Below, one piece after another: positions 31,646-39,680 of a DNA stretch of 39,683 bases. Position 1 is the stretch's first letter. Each line of letters starts with the position of its first letter. The position numbers and the translations under genes are program-made. Below the pieces are notes generated by a model, which did no database searches, had not been told where the DNA came from, and was given only the letters and a program-made list of their open reading frames with translations. This stretch comes from an uncultured Alistipes sp. (GTDB lineage Bacteria > Bacteroidota > Bacteroidia > Bacteroidales > Rikenellaceae). Location: the NCBI GenBank assembly GCA_904502005.1, contig CAJGDC010000013.1, forward strand, positions 1 to 39,683, in the 5' to 3' direction.

Positions 31646-32454
31646 CTATACAAACTCTTTATTAGCTCAACAAACAATTTATTCATACGCTCACCGGCCT
31701 TTTTACCCTGAAGTTGTACATCCTCATGGTCACCCTTCTGGTCGCTTAGTCCGCAATTTGTGATTACAGACATACCGAACACCGGCATACCCATATGGCG
31801 GGCAACGATAGTCTCAGGAACGGTGCTCATACCGACAGCATCACCACCAATAGCCTTAAAGTAACGATACTCAGCTTGAGTTTCAAAAGTAGGGCCTGTA
31901 GTGCCTACATAGACTCCATACTGAAGTTTAATATTAAGCTCTTCAGCAATATTTGTAGCCTTATCCCTCACAGCCTTGCAGTAGCAGTCGTGCATATCAG
32001 GGAAGCGAGGTCCAAACTCAGCCATATTTGGTCCGATAAGCGGATTTGGAAGCAGGTTGATATGGTCGGTTATAACCATCAAATCGCCAACACAGAATGA
32101 GGTATTGATACCACCGCTAGCATTAGAGACAAAGAGGTAGTCAATGCCCAACTTAGCAAGCACACGCACAGGGAATGTAACCTGTTGCATATTATAGCCC
32201 TCATAGTAGTGAAAGCGACCCTGCATAGCCACCACGCGTACAGAGCCTACAGTACCGAAAATAAGTCGACCAGCATGACCCTCAACGGTCGACACTGGCA
32301 TATTTGGAATTTCTGAGTATGGGATTGAATGTTCTATAGCGATACTATCTACAAAACCACCCAAACCTGTACCCAAAATTATACCCACAGAGGGTTTGAA
32401 ATCTGACGTTACGCTGTTCAAATAATTAACAGCCTCTAATATGCGAATCATCAT
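31642..32454 (-). CDS. punA: Purine nucleoside phosphorylase I
   Basis: The 270 residues match trimeric (low-molecular-mass) PNP. The phosphate loop VGIILGTGLGGFV, the segment VVAMQGRFHYYEGY, the substrate region VGTTGPTFETQAEYRYFKAIGGDAVGMSTVPETIVA and the base-binding VITNCG are intact. It phosphorolyses inosine/guanosine-type nucleosides for purine salvage. The start is the ATG at 32454 or the adjacent one at 32451. Either start lies inside the 3' end of lpxK (overlap of 26-29 nt), so translation is probably coupled. Confidence 0.96.
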   Translation of the reverse strand: MMIRILEAVNYLNSVTSDFKPSVGIILGTGLGGFVDSIAIEHSIPYSEIPNMPVSTVEGHAGRLIFGTVGSVRVVAMQGRFHYYEGYNMQQVTFPVRVLAKLGIDYLFVSNASGGINTSFCVGDLMVITDHINLLPNPLIGPNMAEFGPRFPDMHDCYCKAVRDKATNIAEELNIKLQYGVYVGTTGPTFETQAEYRYFKAIGGDAVGMSTVPETIVARHMGMPVFGMSVITNCGLSDQKGDHEDVQLQGKKAGERMNKLFVELIKSLYR

Positions 32455-33511
32455 TAAAATTTTTAATCTCTTTATCTAGTAGCTCATAAAGCGAGAGCTC
32501 CAACTCTGCCGCTGAGTAGTAGCCATATGGGACAAACTCCATGCCGATGCACTCGTAGAAGATACGCTCACGCAAATTCTCTGGTAGGGAGTCCATGCTG
32601 CTAAGTTTGACAGCATCTTTCTCAGTGGTTATGATAAACGAAGCCTCTGGATTCTGCTCCAACGCAGCCGTAAAGAGCTCTATATCAGCATTGCGGTACT
32701 GATAGTGATCCTCAAAGCCAATAGTTTGCAACACCTTATATCGCTCAGTAATACCCGAGAAGAAGGAGTCATTATTTCCAATACCAGCCACCGCAATAAC
32801 CTTGCTGCGAACAGGTAGCAAGACTGGAGTACCATCCAACGAGCGCACCTCACGGCACTGAGGACGGGTGAAGAACGTTGCCTGAGATGGTTTCTTCTTT
32901 AGTCCTGCAATCATAAGGCTCATATCACGTTGCAAGGTGTTGTTAGGGCACTTAGTAAAGATAAAGATATTGGCTCTATGCAGCGAGTCCATACTATCAC
33001 GCAGCTGACCACTTGGCATAAAGCTATCCTTATCAACTGGGCGATTGTAGTCTATCATCACAATGTTGATATATGGCTTGACCCAACGATGTTGGAAGCC
33101 ATCATCCATGATAATCAAATTTACATCCTTAAATTGCTCTCGGATTCGCTCAATACCCTCAGTGCGACGCTCGCAGACGACAACCGGCACATTTGGAAAC
33201 TTGCGCTTAATCTGCAATGGCTCATCACCCACCTCATCATAGTGGTCAAATGGGTCAACAACTTTGTATCCCTTAGTTTTGCGTTTATATCCGCGTGAGA
33301 GCACTGCGACTGTATGATTTTTCGAGAAATGGGAGATCATCAGCTCTACCATAGGGGTCTTACCAGTACCGCCAGCGGTGATATTTCCTATGCAGACAAT
33401 TGGTATGTCGTACTCTTTCCCCTTCAGAATCTCCTTATCAAACAGCATATTGCGTACGCGAATAACCATTCCGTACAACCAAGATGCTATTTTCTGTAAG
33501 AATATCTTCAT
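32426..33511 (-). CDS. lpxK: Tetraacyldisaccharide 4'-kinase
   Basis: A 361-residue membrane-associated kinase of lipid A synthesis that phosphorylates the 4' position of the disaccharide precursor. The Walker A motif GNITAGGTGKTP is at about 42-53. VAVLSRGYKRKTKGYKVV, DEPLQIKRKFPNVPVVVCERR and IIMDDGFQHRWVKPYINIVMID are LpxK hallmarks, and VIAVAGIGNNDSFF lies in the C-terminal half. The start is taken at the ATG at 33511 (MKIFLQKIASWLYG) over a GTG 18 nt upstream. A TAACTTTG box lies 22 nt before this ATG. It heads an overlapping operon with punA and ssb. Confidence 0.95.
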   Translation of the reverse strand: MKIFLQKIASWLYGMVIRVRNMLFDKEILKGKEYDIPIVCIGNITAGGTGKTPMVELMISHFSKNHTVAVLSRGYKRKTKGYKVVDPFDHYDEVGDEPLQIKRKFPNVPVVVCERRTEGIERIREQFKDVNLIIMDDGFQHRWVKPYINIVMIDYNRPVDKDSFMPSGQLRDSMDSLHRANIFIFTKCPNNTLQRDMSLMIAGLKKKPSQATFFTRPQCREVRSLDGTPVLLPVRSKVIAVAGIGNNDSFFSGITERYKVLQTIGFEDHYQYRNADIELFTAALEQNPEASFIITTEKDAVKLSSMDSLPENLRERIFYECIGMEFVPYGYYSAAELELSLYELLDKEIKNFNDDSHIRGC

Positions 33512-33533
33512 ACACACAACACATTTCACACTT

Positions 33534-33541
33534 CAAAGTTA
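33534..33541 (-). promoter_or_regulatory. -7 box (TAACTTTG) for lpxK-punA-ssb
   Basis: A TAnnTTTG match on the minus strand, 22 nt upstream of the ATG at 33511. Confidence 0.55.
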
Positions 33542-33636
33542 AACAAAAAATTTCACAATACAACTATCCGCCAAATATTTAACACAAATATTTATAAAAA
33601 AACAGAGTTTTTTATAATTTGTTAAGCCATTTTTAT

Positions 33637-33644
33637 TACCTTTG
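33637..33644 (+). promoter_or_regulatory. -7 box (TACCTTTG) for the M23 peptidase gene
   Basis: A TAnnTTTG match ending 6 nt before the ATG at 33651. It supports that start and predicts a near-leaderless transcript. Confidence 0.6.
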
Positions 33645-33650
33645 CAGAGC

Positions 33651-34916
33651 ATGAAACGATATTTTTACCTTATAGCATTAGCTTTTTCTGCTATTTCTCT
33701 TACGGCTTGTTCCGGAGGTAATGAGCAGGAAACCATTGAGGAGAAACCTCGAAATATAATATACGGCATTGATGCCGATGGTTATCAGGTTGAGAATTTT
33801 GAGGTTGTCAAGGGCGACACTTGGGGTCGTATTCTTGACAGCCGTGGCATTACAACCCAAAAGGTCAGCCGTCTGGATGTGCTGACTAAGGAGATATGCC
33901 CACTGCGCACTATTCGTATAGGTCACAAGTACACCACATTCTCCAAGCGCGACACTGTAGACACTGCTCGCATGATATTGGACTATCTTGTTTACGAGCA
34001 GAATGTTACAGACTACGTGGTCTTTGCCTTTGTGGGTGACTCGGTTGCTGTACGTCAGGACTCTAAGCCGGTAACTCTGCGCCGCACAAAGAGTAGTGGC
34101 ACAATAGAGAGTTCCCTATGGGGTACAATTATGCAGGAGAATATGCCTTATGCCCTTGCCGCCGAGATGGAGGATATATACCAGTGGACTGTAGACTTCT
34201 TCGGTATTCAGCAGGGTGACAGCTTTACTGTCATCTACGACGAGAAGTTTGTAGATACACTCTCTGTAGGTATTGGCAGGGTTTGGGGTGCTAAATTCAA
34301 CCACTTGGGTAAGGATATATACGCTATTCCATTCCCACAAGATGGCAAGGTACAGTATTGGGAGGCAGATGGAGGTTCATTGCGCAAGCAGCTGCTCAAG
34401 GCGCCACTCAAGTTTACACGCATCTCCTCAAAGTTCTCCTACTCGCGTTATCATCCGGTGCTAAAGAAGTACCGCCCACATACCGGTGTTGATTATGCAG
34501 CCCCAGTAGGAACGCCTGTGCGCGCTGTGGCTGACGGAACGGTGACATTCAAGGGTTATAAAGGTGCTGGTGGACACACTGTTTATATCAAGCACCCAGG
34601 TAAGCTGCAATCTGGCTATCTACACCTTAAGGGCTATGCCAAAGGTATTGCAGTTGGCAAGCGTGTCTCTCAAGGTCAGGTAATCGGCTATGTTGGTAGC
34701 TCTGGTCGCTCGACTGGTCCGCACCTTGACTTCCGACTTTGGAAAAATGGTCAGCCAATAAACCCACTAAAGGTTCCACAGCAACCTTCAGAACCTATTA
34801 AGGAGGTAAATCGCGAGAAGTTTGAGTGGGTAAAGGCTCGTGTAATAGCTGAGTTAGAGGGTGAGGTTGCTGACTCGATGAAGATAACTGTAATAGACTC
34901 TGTAATAATCAAGTAG
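33651..34916 (+). CDS. M23-family metallopeptidase lipoprotein
   Basis: A 421-residue lipoprotein (MKRYFYLIALAFSAISLTAC, C20). The middle part resembles the LysM/opacity-associated N-terminal regions of cell-wall peptidases (VVKGDTWGRILDSRGI). The C-terminal M23 domain carries HTGVDYAAPVGTPV (zinc His and Asp), YLHLKGYA, and STGPHLDFRLWKNG. The last motif is HLD where LytM-type enzymes have HxH, so one zinc ligand would be Asp instead of His. I recall this GPHLDFR form in other Bacteroidota members. A role in peptidoglycan crosslink cleavage or in activating another hydrolase is inferred. The start is set by the promoter box at 33637. Confidence 0.92.
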   Translation: MKRYFYLIALAFSAISLTACSGGNEQETIEEKPRNIIYGIDADGYQVENFEVVKGDTWGRILDSRGITTQKVSRLDVLTKEICPLRTIRIGHKYTTFSKRDTVDTARMILDYLVYEQNVTDYVVFAFVGDSVAVRQDSKPVTLRRTKSSGTIESSLWGTIMQENMPYALAAEMEDIYQWTVDFFGIQQGDSFTVIYDEKFVDTLSVGIGRVWGAKFNHLGKDIYAIPFPQDGKVQYWEADGGSLRKQLLKAPLKFTRISSKFSYSRYHPVLKKYRPHTGVDYAAPVGTPVRAVADGTVTFKGYKGAGGHTVYIKHPGKLQSGYLHLKGYAKGIAVGKRVSQGQVIGYVGSSGRSTGPHLDFRLWKNGQPINPLKVPQQPSEPIKEVNREKFEWVKARVIAELEGEVADSMKITVIDSVIIK

Positions 34917-34917
34917 C

Positions 34918-35337
34918 ATGACTCCCGACAAGAAGATAGTAGACTTTATTGCATACCATCACGTGCTTACCCTGGCCACTACAGATAGCAATGGCATGCC
35001 ATATTGCGCCGCCTGCTTCTACGCCTATAACAAGGCATGCAATCGTCTTATCTTCACCTCAGACGACAGTACTAACCACGCTCAGCATATGATAGCTAAC
35101 AGTAACGTTGCATGTGGTATAACTCGCGAGACGAAGGTGGTAGGCAAGGTGCAGGGTGTACAGATATGCGGCATTGCCAAAAGGGGCGACCAAGCAGATA
35201 AACTCTTCTACCTACGCCGTTTCCCCTATGCAGCTGTTACACAGCTCAATATTTGGGTCGTTGAGCCTACATTTATAAAACTTACCGACAACACACTCGG
35301 TTTTGGAAAGAAGCTAATATGGAGAAGTATAGAGTAG
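34918..35337 (+). CDS. Pyridoxamine 5'-phosphate oxidase-like FMN-binding protein
   Basis: A 139-residue split-barrel flavin-binding protein: FIAYHHVLTLATTDSNGMPYCAACFYAY, LIFTSDDSTNHAQHMIANSNVACGI and GKVQGVQICGIAKRG. This is the general PNPOx-like fold and not a confident PdxH, as the length is short and PdxH-specific C-terminal residues are not seen. It starts 1 nt after the M23 gene and overlaps ispD by 19 nt, so it sits inside a tightly packed operon. Confidence 0.85.
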   Translation: MTPDKKIVDFIAYHHVLTLATTDSNGMPYCAACFYAYNKACNRLIFTSDDSTNHAQHMIANSNVACGITRETKVVGKVQGVQICGIAKRGDQADKLFYLRRFPYAAVTQLNIWVVEPTFIKLTDNTLGFGKKLIWRSIE

Positions 35338-36008
35338 GAGTTGTTATAGTCGCCGGAGGTAGCGGTAGCCGTATGGGTGGCACACTACCAAAGCAGTTTG
35401 CTTTGGTGGATGGACTTCCTATACTTGCTAGGACAATCAACACCTTTGCTAGCGCATTTGCGGGGGCGAAGATTGTGGTTGTACTACCAACTTCGCAGAT
35501 AGATTTCTGGAAGAACTACTCTGCTCGCTTTCGCGTCGCTCGCCATACAATCACCGAGGGTGGAGAGCAGCGTTTTCACTCGGTTAAGAGGGGCATTGAG
35601 TCATTGACCGACTTTGTAGACCTTATAGCAATACATGACGGCGTTCGTCCGTTTGCCAGCCAGGCCCTTCTGCACCGTGTAGCCGATTGTGCAGCTCAAA
35701 ATGGTGCAGCAATACCAGTAATAGAGGCTGTAGATTCATATAGATTGGTTACAGATGATGGAAGCCAAATTGCAGACAGATCAAAGCTTCGTATTGTCCA
35801 GACACCACAGATTTTTGATGCTTCGCTTATTCGCGCTGCGTACGACACCAACTATCAAGACTCTTTTACAGACGATGCTTCTGTTGTTGAACAGACAACA
35901 TCGCACACCATCAGTCTTTGCGCTGGTGAGCGTACAAATATTAAGATTACAACGCCAGATGATATGATTTTTGCCCAAGCTATTGCTCAGGCACTAAAAG
36001 AGGAATAA
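35319..36008 (+). CDS. ispD: 2-C-methyl-D-erythritol 4-phosphate cytidylyltransferase
   Basis: A 229-residue IspD. The nucleotide-binding signature VIVAGGSGSRMGGTLPKQF, the segment ITEGGEQRFHSVKRGIE, and the IHDGVRPF and QTPQIF substrate motifs are all present, and TDDASVVE follows. It makes CDP-methylerythritol in the non-mevalonate isoprenoid pathway, thus feeding the polyprenyl chains used by the UbiA-like enzyme and the cell envelope. The ATG lies inside the previous gene (19-nt overlap). Confidence 0.97.
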   Translation: MEKYRVGVVIVAGGSGSRMGGTLPKQFALVDGLPILARTINTFASAFAGAKIVVVLPTSQIDFWKNYSARFRVARHTITEGGEQRFHSVKRGIESLTDFVDLIAIHDGVRPFASQALLHRVADCAAQNGAAIPVIEAVDSYRLVTDDGSQIADRSKLRIVQTPQIFDASLIRAAYDTNYQDSFTDDASVVEQTTSHTISLCAGERTNIKITTPDDMIFAQAIAQALKEE

Positions 36009-36014
36009 CAGACT

Positions 36015-36530
36015 ATGTTTGAGTACAAATATACGATTGACAACAAAACTAAGTATCTGACAATGATACACTTACTATTCTTTATCGGAATAGCTGTTGG
36101 CCTGTTTGTGCTCTTTAATGGAGGTTATATCCTCGCATGGTTTATCTCTATTGTCATTGCAATAATTGCACTTATGGCTCTATCTATACCTCGCAGAGTG
36201 ATTGTCGGCGAAGATGGTATTGATATTTGTTGTATCTCTGACTACACATTTATCCCATATAGCGAAATCGCCTCTGTACGAATAGTTGACAATAGTGAGA
36301 TGAAGTATGTCATTCCTATCTTTGGAGCTGCTGGATTCTTTGGCTACTACGGCAGCTACCTAAACCTTAGAGGCATGGACTTTGTCAAAATATATGCCTC
36401 AAAATGGGGTGGATTTATAGAAATTACAGACATTTACGAAGATAAATATTATATTTCTTGCGACGATGAGAGAGAGTTAGTAGATAGAGTATTGGAACTC
36501 TCGTCGCTCAAACCTGCTGATGATGAATAG
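36015..36530 (+). CDS. Membrane protein with PH-like domain, 171 residues
   Basis: Two adjacent hydrophobic segments (about 18-36 and 41-60: MIHLLFFIGIAVGLFVLFN, and ILAWFISIVIAIIALMAL) are followed by a soluble part. That part has the look of a bacterial PH-like domain (RRVIVGEDGIDICCISDYTFIPYSEIASVRIVD) and ends in SCDDERELVDRVLELSSL. The pattern of an N-terminal membrane hairpin plus PH domain is common in uncharacterised Bacteroidota proteins. It overlaps the LytTR gene by 11 nt, so the two are probably co-translated and may act together. Function unknown. Confidence 0.75.
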   Translation: MFEYKYTIDNKTKYLTMIHLLFFIGIAVGLFVLFNGGYILAWFISIVIAIIALMALSIPRRVIVGEDGIDICCISDYTFIPYSEIASVRIVDNSEMKYVIPIFGAAGFFGYYGSYLNLRGMDFVKIYASKWGGFIEITDIYEDKYYISCDDERELVDRVLELSSLKPADDE

Positions 36531-37413
36531 AGACCAATTAGAACAACCAATACCGAAATCAATATTTACCATTCCACGACAGGCGATGGTTGTCTTTGCC
36601 ATGGCGGTTATTACCGTCGTATTTGTCACCATCTTCCGTCCATTCAGCATATACGAGTCGTTAGATTTTCTCGTTACAAAAAACCTTTCCCATATTATTA
36701 ACTCAACAGAGGACGCATTCTATCTTGCCCTCGCTACTGCTGTGCTTTTAGGATGCATTATGGTGTTATGCTCGCGTATAATACTCGTAAAGAGCGCACG
36801 CGCAGAGCTTACATATCGAGGCTTTCTAATCTGGTGCATGTTTGAGTTTGTGGTCGTGGCCTTCGGAATTACTATCTGGTCCTCTACCCTATTCCATCCG
36901 GAGAATATCGGCATATTTAGGCTCTTTTTCAAGGTGCTTGGACGTACTACATGTATACTTTTTATCCCATACGTATTCTGTTGGCTATACATAATAATTT
37001 TAGACAAGGCATCACAACTCAAGGCTTTAAGGGAGAGTATTGACAAGGATGAAATTACCTCTCATAAGTCACATATTATCATCTACGACGACCACAACGA
37101 GATGCGCTTGACTGTTAAGCGTGAGGATATGGTGATGATTGAGTCTGCAGATAACTACGTCTGCGTATGGTATCTGAATAATGGACAGATTAAAAAGAGT
37201 ATGATTCGCAACACCATGAAACGTGTTGCCGAGCAGTTAAGTGATAGCTGCATGCAGCGTTGTCATCGCTCCTATATGATAAATATGGACAGGGTGAAGA
37301 TTCTACGTCGCGACAAGGAGGGTGTCTTTATCGAGTTTGGCATTGAGGGCGTTTTCGATGTACCAATCTCTAAAACATACCTTCAAAATATCACAGAATG
37401 GCTAATGAAATAA
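36520..37413 (+). CDS. Membrane-anchored LytTR-type transcriptional regulator
   Basis: A 297-residue protein with four membrane segments in the first half (about 19-40, 64-84, 97-118 and 135-155) and a C-terminal LytTR DNA-binding domain (about 190-297). The LytTR part has MVMIESADNYVCVWYL, KKSMIRNTMKRVAEQL, MQRCHRSYMINMDRVKILR and FDVPISKTYLQNI. No receiver domain is present, so it is not a classic response regulator; it would sense a membrane or extracytoplasmic state directly, or be controlled by a partner. The upstream PH-like membrane protein, which overlaps it, is the obvious candidate partner. Start at 36520 or 36523. Confidence 0.9.
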   Translation: MMNRDQLEQPIPKSIFTIPRQAMVVFAMAVITVVFVTIFRPFSIYESLDFLVTKNLSHIINSTEDAFYLALATAVLLGCIMVLCSRIILVKSARAELTYRGFLIWCMFEFVVVAFGITIWSSTLFHPENIGIFRLFFKVLGRTTCILFIPYVFCWLYIIILDKASQLKALRESIDKDEITSHKSHIIIYDDHNEMRLTVKREDMVMIESADNYVCVWYLNNGQIKKSMIRNTMKRVAEQLSDSCMQRCHRSYMINMDRVKILRRDKEGVFIEFGIEGVFDVPISKTYLQNITEWLMK

Positions 37414-37464
37414 CACACACATTACTTTAGATAAATTTTTAATAAACCTAAACCACTAAAGTGT

Positions 37465-39102
37465 ATGAAGCATTTTATTGAAAGATTTGCCGAGGCGGCA
37501 CAAAACAACTGGCACAAGCCTGCCGTGTGTGACTATCGTGGTGAGACTTTCTACTATGCAGACGTGGCAACACATATCGCCAAGCTGCACATCGTTTTTG
37601 AAAAATTAGGAGTAAAGGTAGGAGACAAAATTGCTATCAGCGCAAACAATACGGCTCGCTGGGGTATAACCTACCTAGCAATTATCGCCTATCGCGCCGT
37701 TGCCGTTCCAATTCTTAACGGTTTTACTGCCGACAACCTTCAGAAGCTGGTAGACCACTCTGATAGTGTTGTTCTCTTTACTGAGCGTAAAATGTGGGCA
37801 AATATGGCCGCAGAGCATATGCCTCAGCTTAAGGGCGCAATCTGCATTGAGGACTTTACGGAGCTATGGTCTAAGGATAATATTCTTGGCGAGGTTATTC
37901 CTAACCTGCAGCAGCTCTTCAGGGCTAAGTATCCACAGGGCATGAAGCGCAAGTTTGTTCACTATGAAGTTGGCGGTCCTGATGATCTGAATACCATCAG
38001 CTACACCTCTGGAACAACATCCTCTCCTAAGGGTATTATGCTCTCTAACAACAACATCTCCTCTAACATCACCTTCGGAGTAACTCGTATTAAGATGCCT
38101 CTTGGCTCAAACATTGTCTCAATGTTGCCACTTGCACACCTCTACGGTCTTGCCTTTGAGTTTATCTACCCAGTATGCTCCGGTGCTACTGTATACTTCC
38201 TCGGTAAGATGCCAACTCCTACCCTACTTATGCAGGCATTTAAGGATGTTAGACCATATATGCTCATTACTGTGCCTCTGGTGCTTGAGAAGATTATGCG
38301 AAATAAGGTAATCCCTACACTAGAGAAGCCTGCTCTTAAGTTGGCACTTAAGATTCCTGGATTGAGCAATATCATCTACAAGTCTATCCGCAAGAAGATT
38401 CTCGCCTCATTTGGTGGTAATATGAAGCATATTATTATCGGTGGCGCAGCTATCAGCGGCCCTATTGAGGTGTTGCTTAAGCAGATTAAACTCCCTTATA
38501 CCGTGGGATATGGTATGACCGAGTGCGGACCACTTATCGGTTATGAGGATTGGTACGACTTCGCTATCCGCTCTTGCGGTAAACCGGTGGACGGCATGGA
38601 GGTACGAATTGCATCCCCAGACCCACTGAATGTTGTCGGAGAGATTCAGGTGTGCGGAGATAATGTAATGCTCGGATACTACAAGCAGCCAGATATTACC
38701 GCTGCAACATTTACCGATGACGGCTATATGAAGACCGGCGACCTTGGCGTTATGGATAAGTACGGCAATATCTATATCAAGGGCCGCTCAAAGAATATGA
38801 TTCTTACCGCCAATGGTCAGAATATCTATCCTGAGGAGATTGAGGAGTTGCTCAATACCATGCCTCATGTTCGCGAGTCTATTATCATTAGCCGCAAATC
38901 ACGCATTATCGCAATCGTGGCTACAGACAACGATGATAGCAACCCACTGACCAAGTCACAGCTCAAGACCATTATGGAATCTAACCGCATTATGCTCAAC
39001 CAAAAACTACCAGCATATGCACAGGTATCCGATATTGAGATCCTTGACGACGACTTCGAACGCACCCCAAAGAACTCCATCAAACGATTTATGTATAAGT
39101 AA
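37465..39102 (+). CDS. AMP-forming acyl-CoA synthetase/ligase (ANL superfamily), 545 residues
   Basis: A second adenylate-forming enzyme, about 90 residues shorter than the one at 2.0-3.9 kb. Motifs are YTSGTTSSPKGIMLSNNN (A3, near residue 178), LPLAHLYGLAFEF, TVGYGMTECGP (A5, near 347), KTGDLGVMDKYGNIYIKGR (A7/A8) and NIYPEEIEELL, with the A10-type lysine in TPKNSIKRF near the C-terminus. It activates an acyl or aryl acid to the adenylate; the acceptor (CoA or carrier protein) cannot be decided. It lies 51 nt downstream of the LytTR gene and is followed directly by a terminator. Confidence 0.92.
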   Translation: MKHFIERFAEAAQNNWHKPAVCDYRGETFYYADVATHIAKLHIVFEKLGVKVGDKIAISANNTARWGITYLAIIAYRAVAVPILNGFTADNLQKLVDHSDSVVLFTERKMWANMAAEHMPQLKGAICIEDFTELWSKDNILGEVIPNLQQLFRAKYPQGMKRKFVHYEVGGPDDLNTISYTSGTTSSPKGIMLSNNNISSNITFGVTRIKMPLGSNIVSMLPLAHLYGLAFEFIYPVCSGATVYFLGKMPTPTLLMQAFKDVRPYMLITVPLVLEKIMRNKVIPTLEKPALKLALKIPGLSNIIYKSIRKKILASFGGNMKHIIIGGAAISGPIEVLLKQIKLPYTVGYGMTECGPLIGYEDWYDFAIRSCGKPVDGMEVRIASPDPLNVVGEIQVCGDNVMLGYYKQPDITAATFTDDGYMKTGDLGVMDKYGNIYIKGRSKNMILTANGQNIYPEEIEELLNTMPHVRESIIISRKSRIIAIVATDNDDSNPLTKSQLKTIMESNRIMLNQKLPAYAQVSDIEILDDDFERTPKNSIKRFMYK

Positions 39103-39129
39103 AAAAAGACCCTTCGGGGTCTTTTTTTT
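39102..39129 (+). terminator. Acyl-CoA synthetase terminator with TTCG loop
   Basis: GACCC/GGGTC stem with TTCG loop, extended by an A-run and T-run (8 T at 39122-39129). It starts at the stop codon of the gene. Confidence 0.92.
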
Positions 39130-39130
39130 G

Positions 39131-39520
39131 CTATTGGCTATTGGCCATTAGCTATTAGCCAGCTGACGCAGTACTGAGAATTTAAAAGATTAGGGAAGTT
39201 AGAGGTTAGGAAGCGCACAATAACAGCAAATGGCAATAAATAACAGCGGGCTAAAGCCCTTAATACTGCGCGCTGTGCGCGCTATTCAATGTCATTCTTT
39301 GTCATTAAATGTCATTTAGAGCGACTCCGCCCAATCAAAGCACCCTTACCACCAAAAAGCCAATGGCTAACGGCTGATAGCCAAAGGTTATTTTAGCGTC
39401 AGAAGGGTGGAAATACCACGCTCGGCAAAAATACCCGCGAAGGGAGATACTAAAGCGTATGTAAGCAGCTCGGCTATCGCAGTAAAAATAGCCAATGACT
39501 AATAGCTAACAGCTAATAGC
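39131..39520. repeat. Non-coding repeat-rich region (inverted TAGC/GGCTATT clusters and TGTCATT triplet)
   Basis: No gene is seen. Three clusters of related short words occur. At 39131-39161 (built on CTATTGGC and GCTATTAGCC) they read one way. At about 39358-39387 (AGCCAATGGC, GGCTGATAGCC) and about 39486-39520 (AATAGCCAATGAC, AGCTAATAGC) they read mostly in the opposite sense, so the clusters can pair with each other. In between are a GGGCTAAAGCCC hairpin, the palindrome GCGCGC-TGT-GCGCGC (39268-39282), and TGTCATT three times at exactly 10-bp spacing (39290, 39300, 39310). Confidence 0.65.
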
Positions 39521-39555
39521 ACTCACAAATTGCACTCCGCTACCCCATTGCACTA

Positions 39556-39680
39556 TTTTGAAGTCAGAGTGTGTTAGAAATGGCGCATCGTGAAAAGAAG
39601 TAGCGACGGATAGTACAAAACGTACAGCCGTCGCTACTTATTAAGGGATGTGCCATATATGACACACTATCACTTCAAAA
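39556..39680. repeat. 125-bp near-palindrome (MITE-like element or structured RNA)
   Basis: The two halves are inverted copies of each other, interrupted by short mismatched stretches. The matching blocks, outside in, are TTTTGAAGT/ACTTCAAAA, AGTGTGT/ACACACT, ATGGC/GCCAT with CATC/GATG, AGTAGCGACGG/CCGTCGCTACT, and GTAC/GTAC near the apex. Mismatched spacers between blocks are of nearly equal length on both sides. This fits a miniature inverted-repeat transposable element, or an RNA rod with internal loops. No transposase is present, and the window ends 3 bases later. Confidence 0.7.

Noticed and set aside
39131..39550. CRISPR array
   Set aside because: The repeats are short, degenerate, in both orientations and without uniform spacers, and there are no cas genes.
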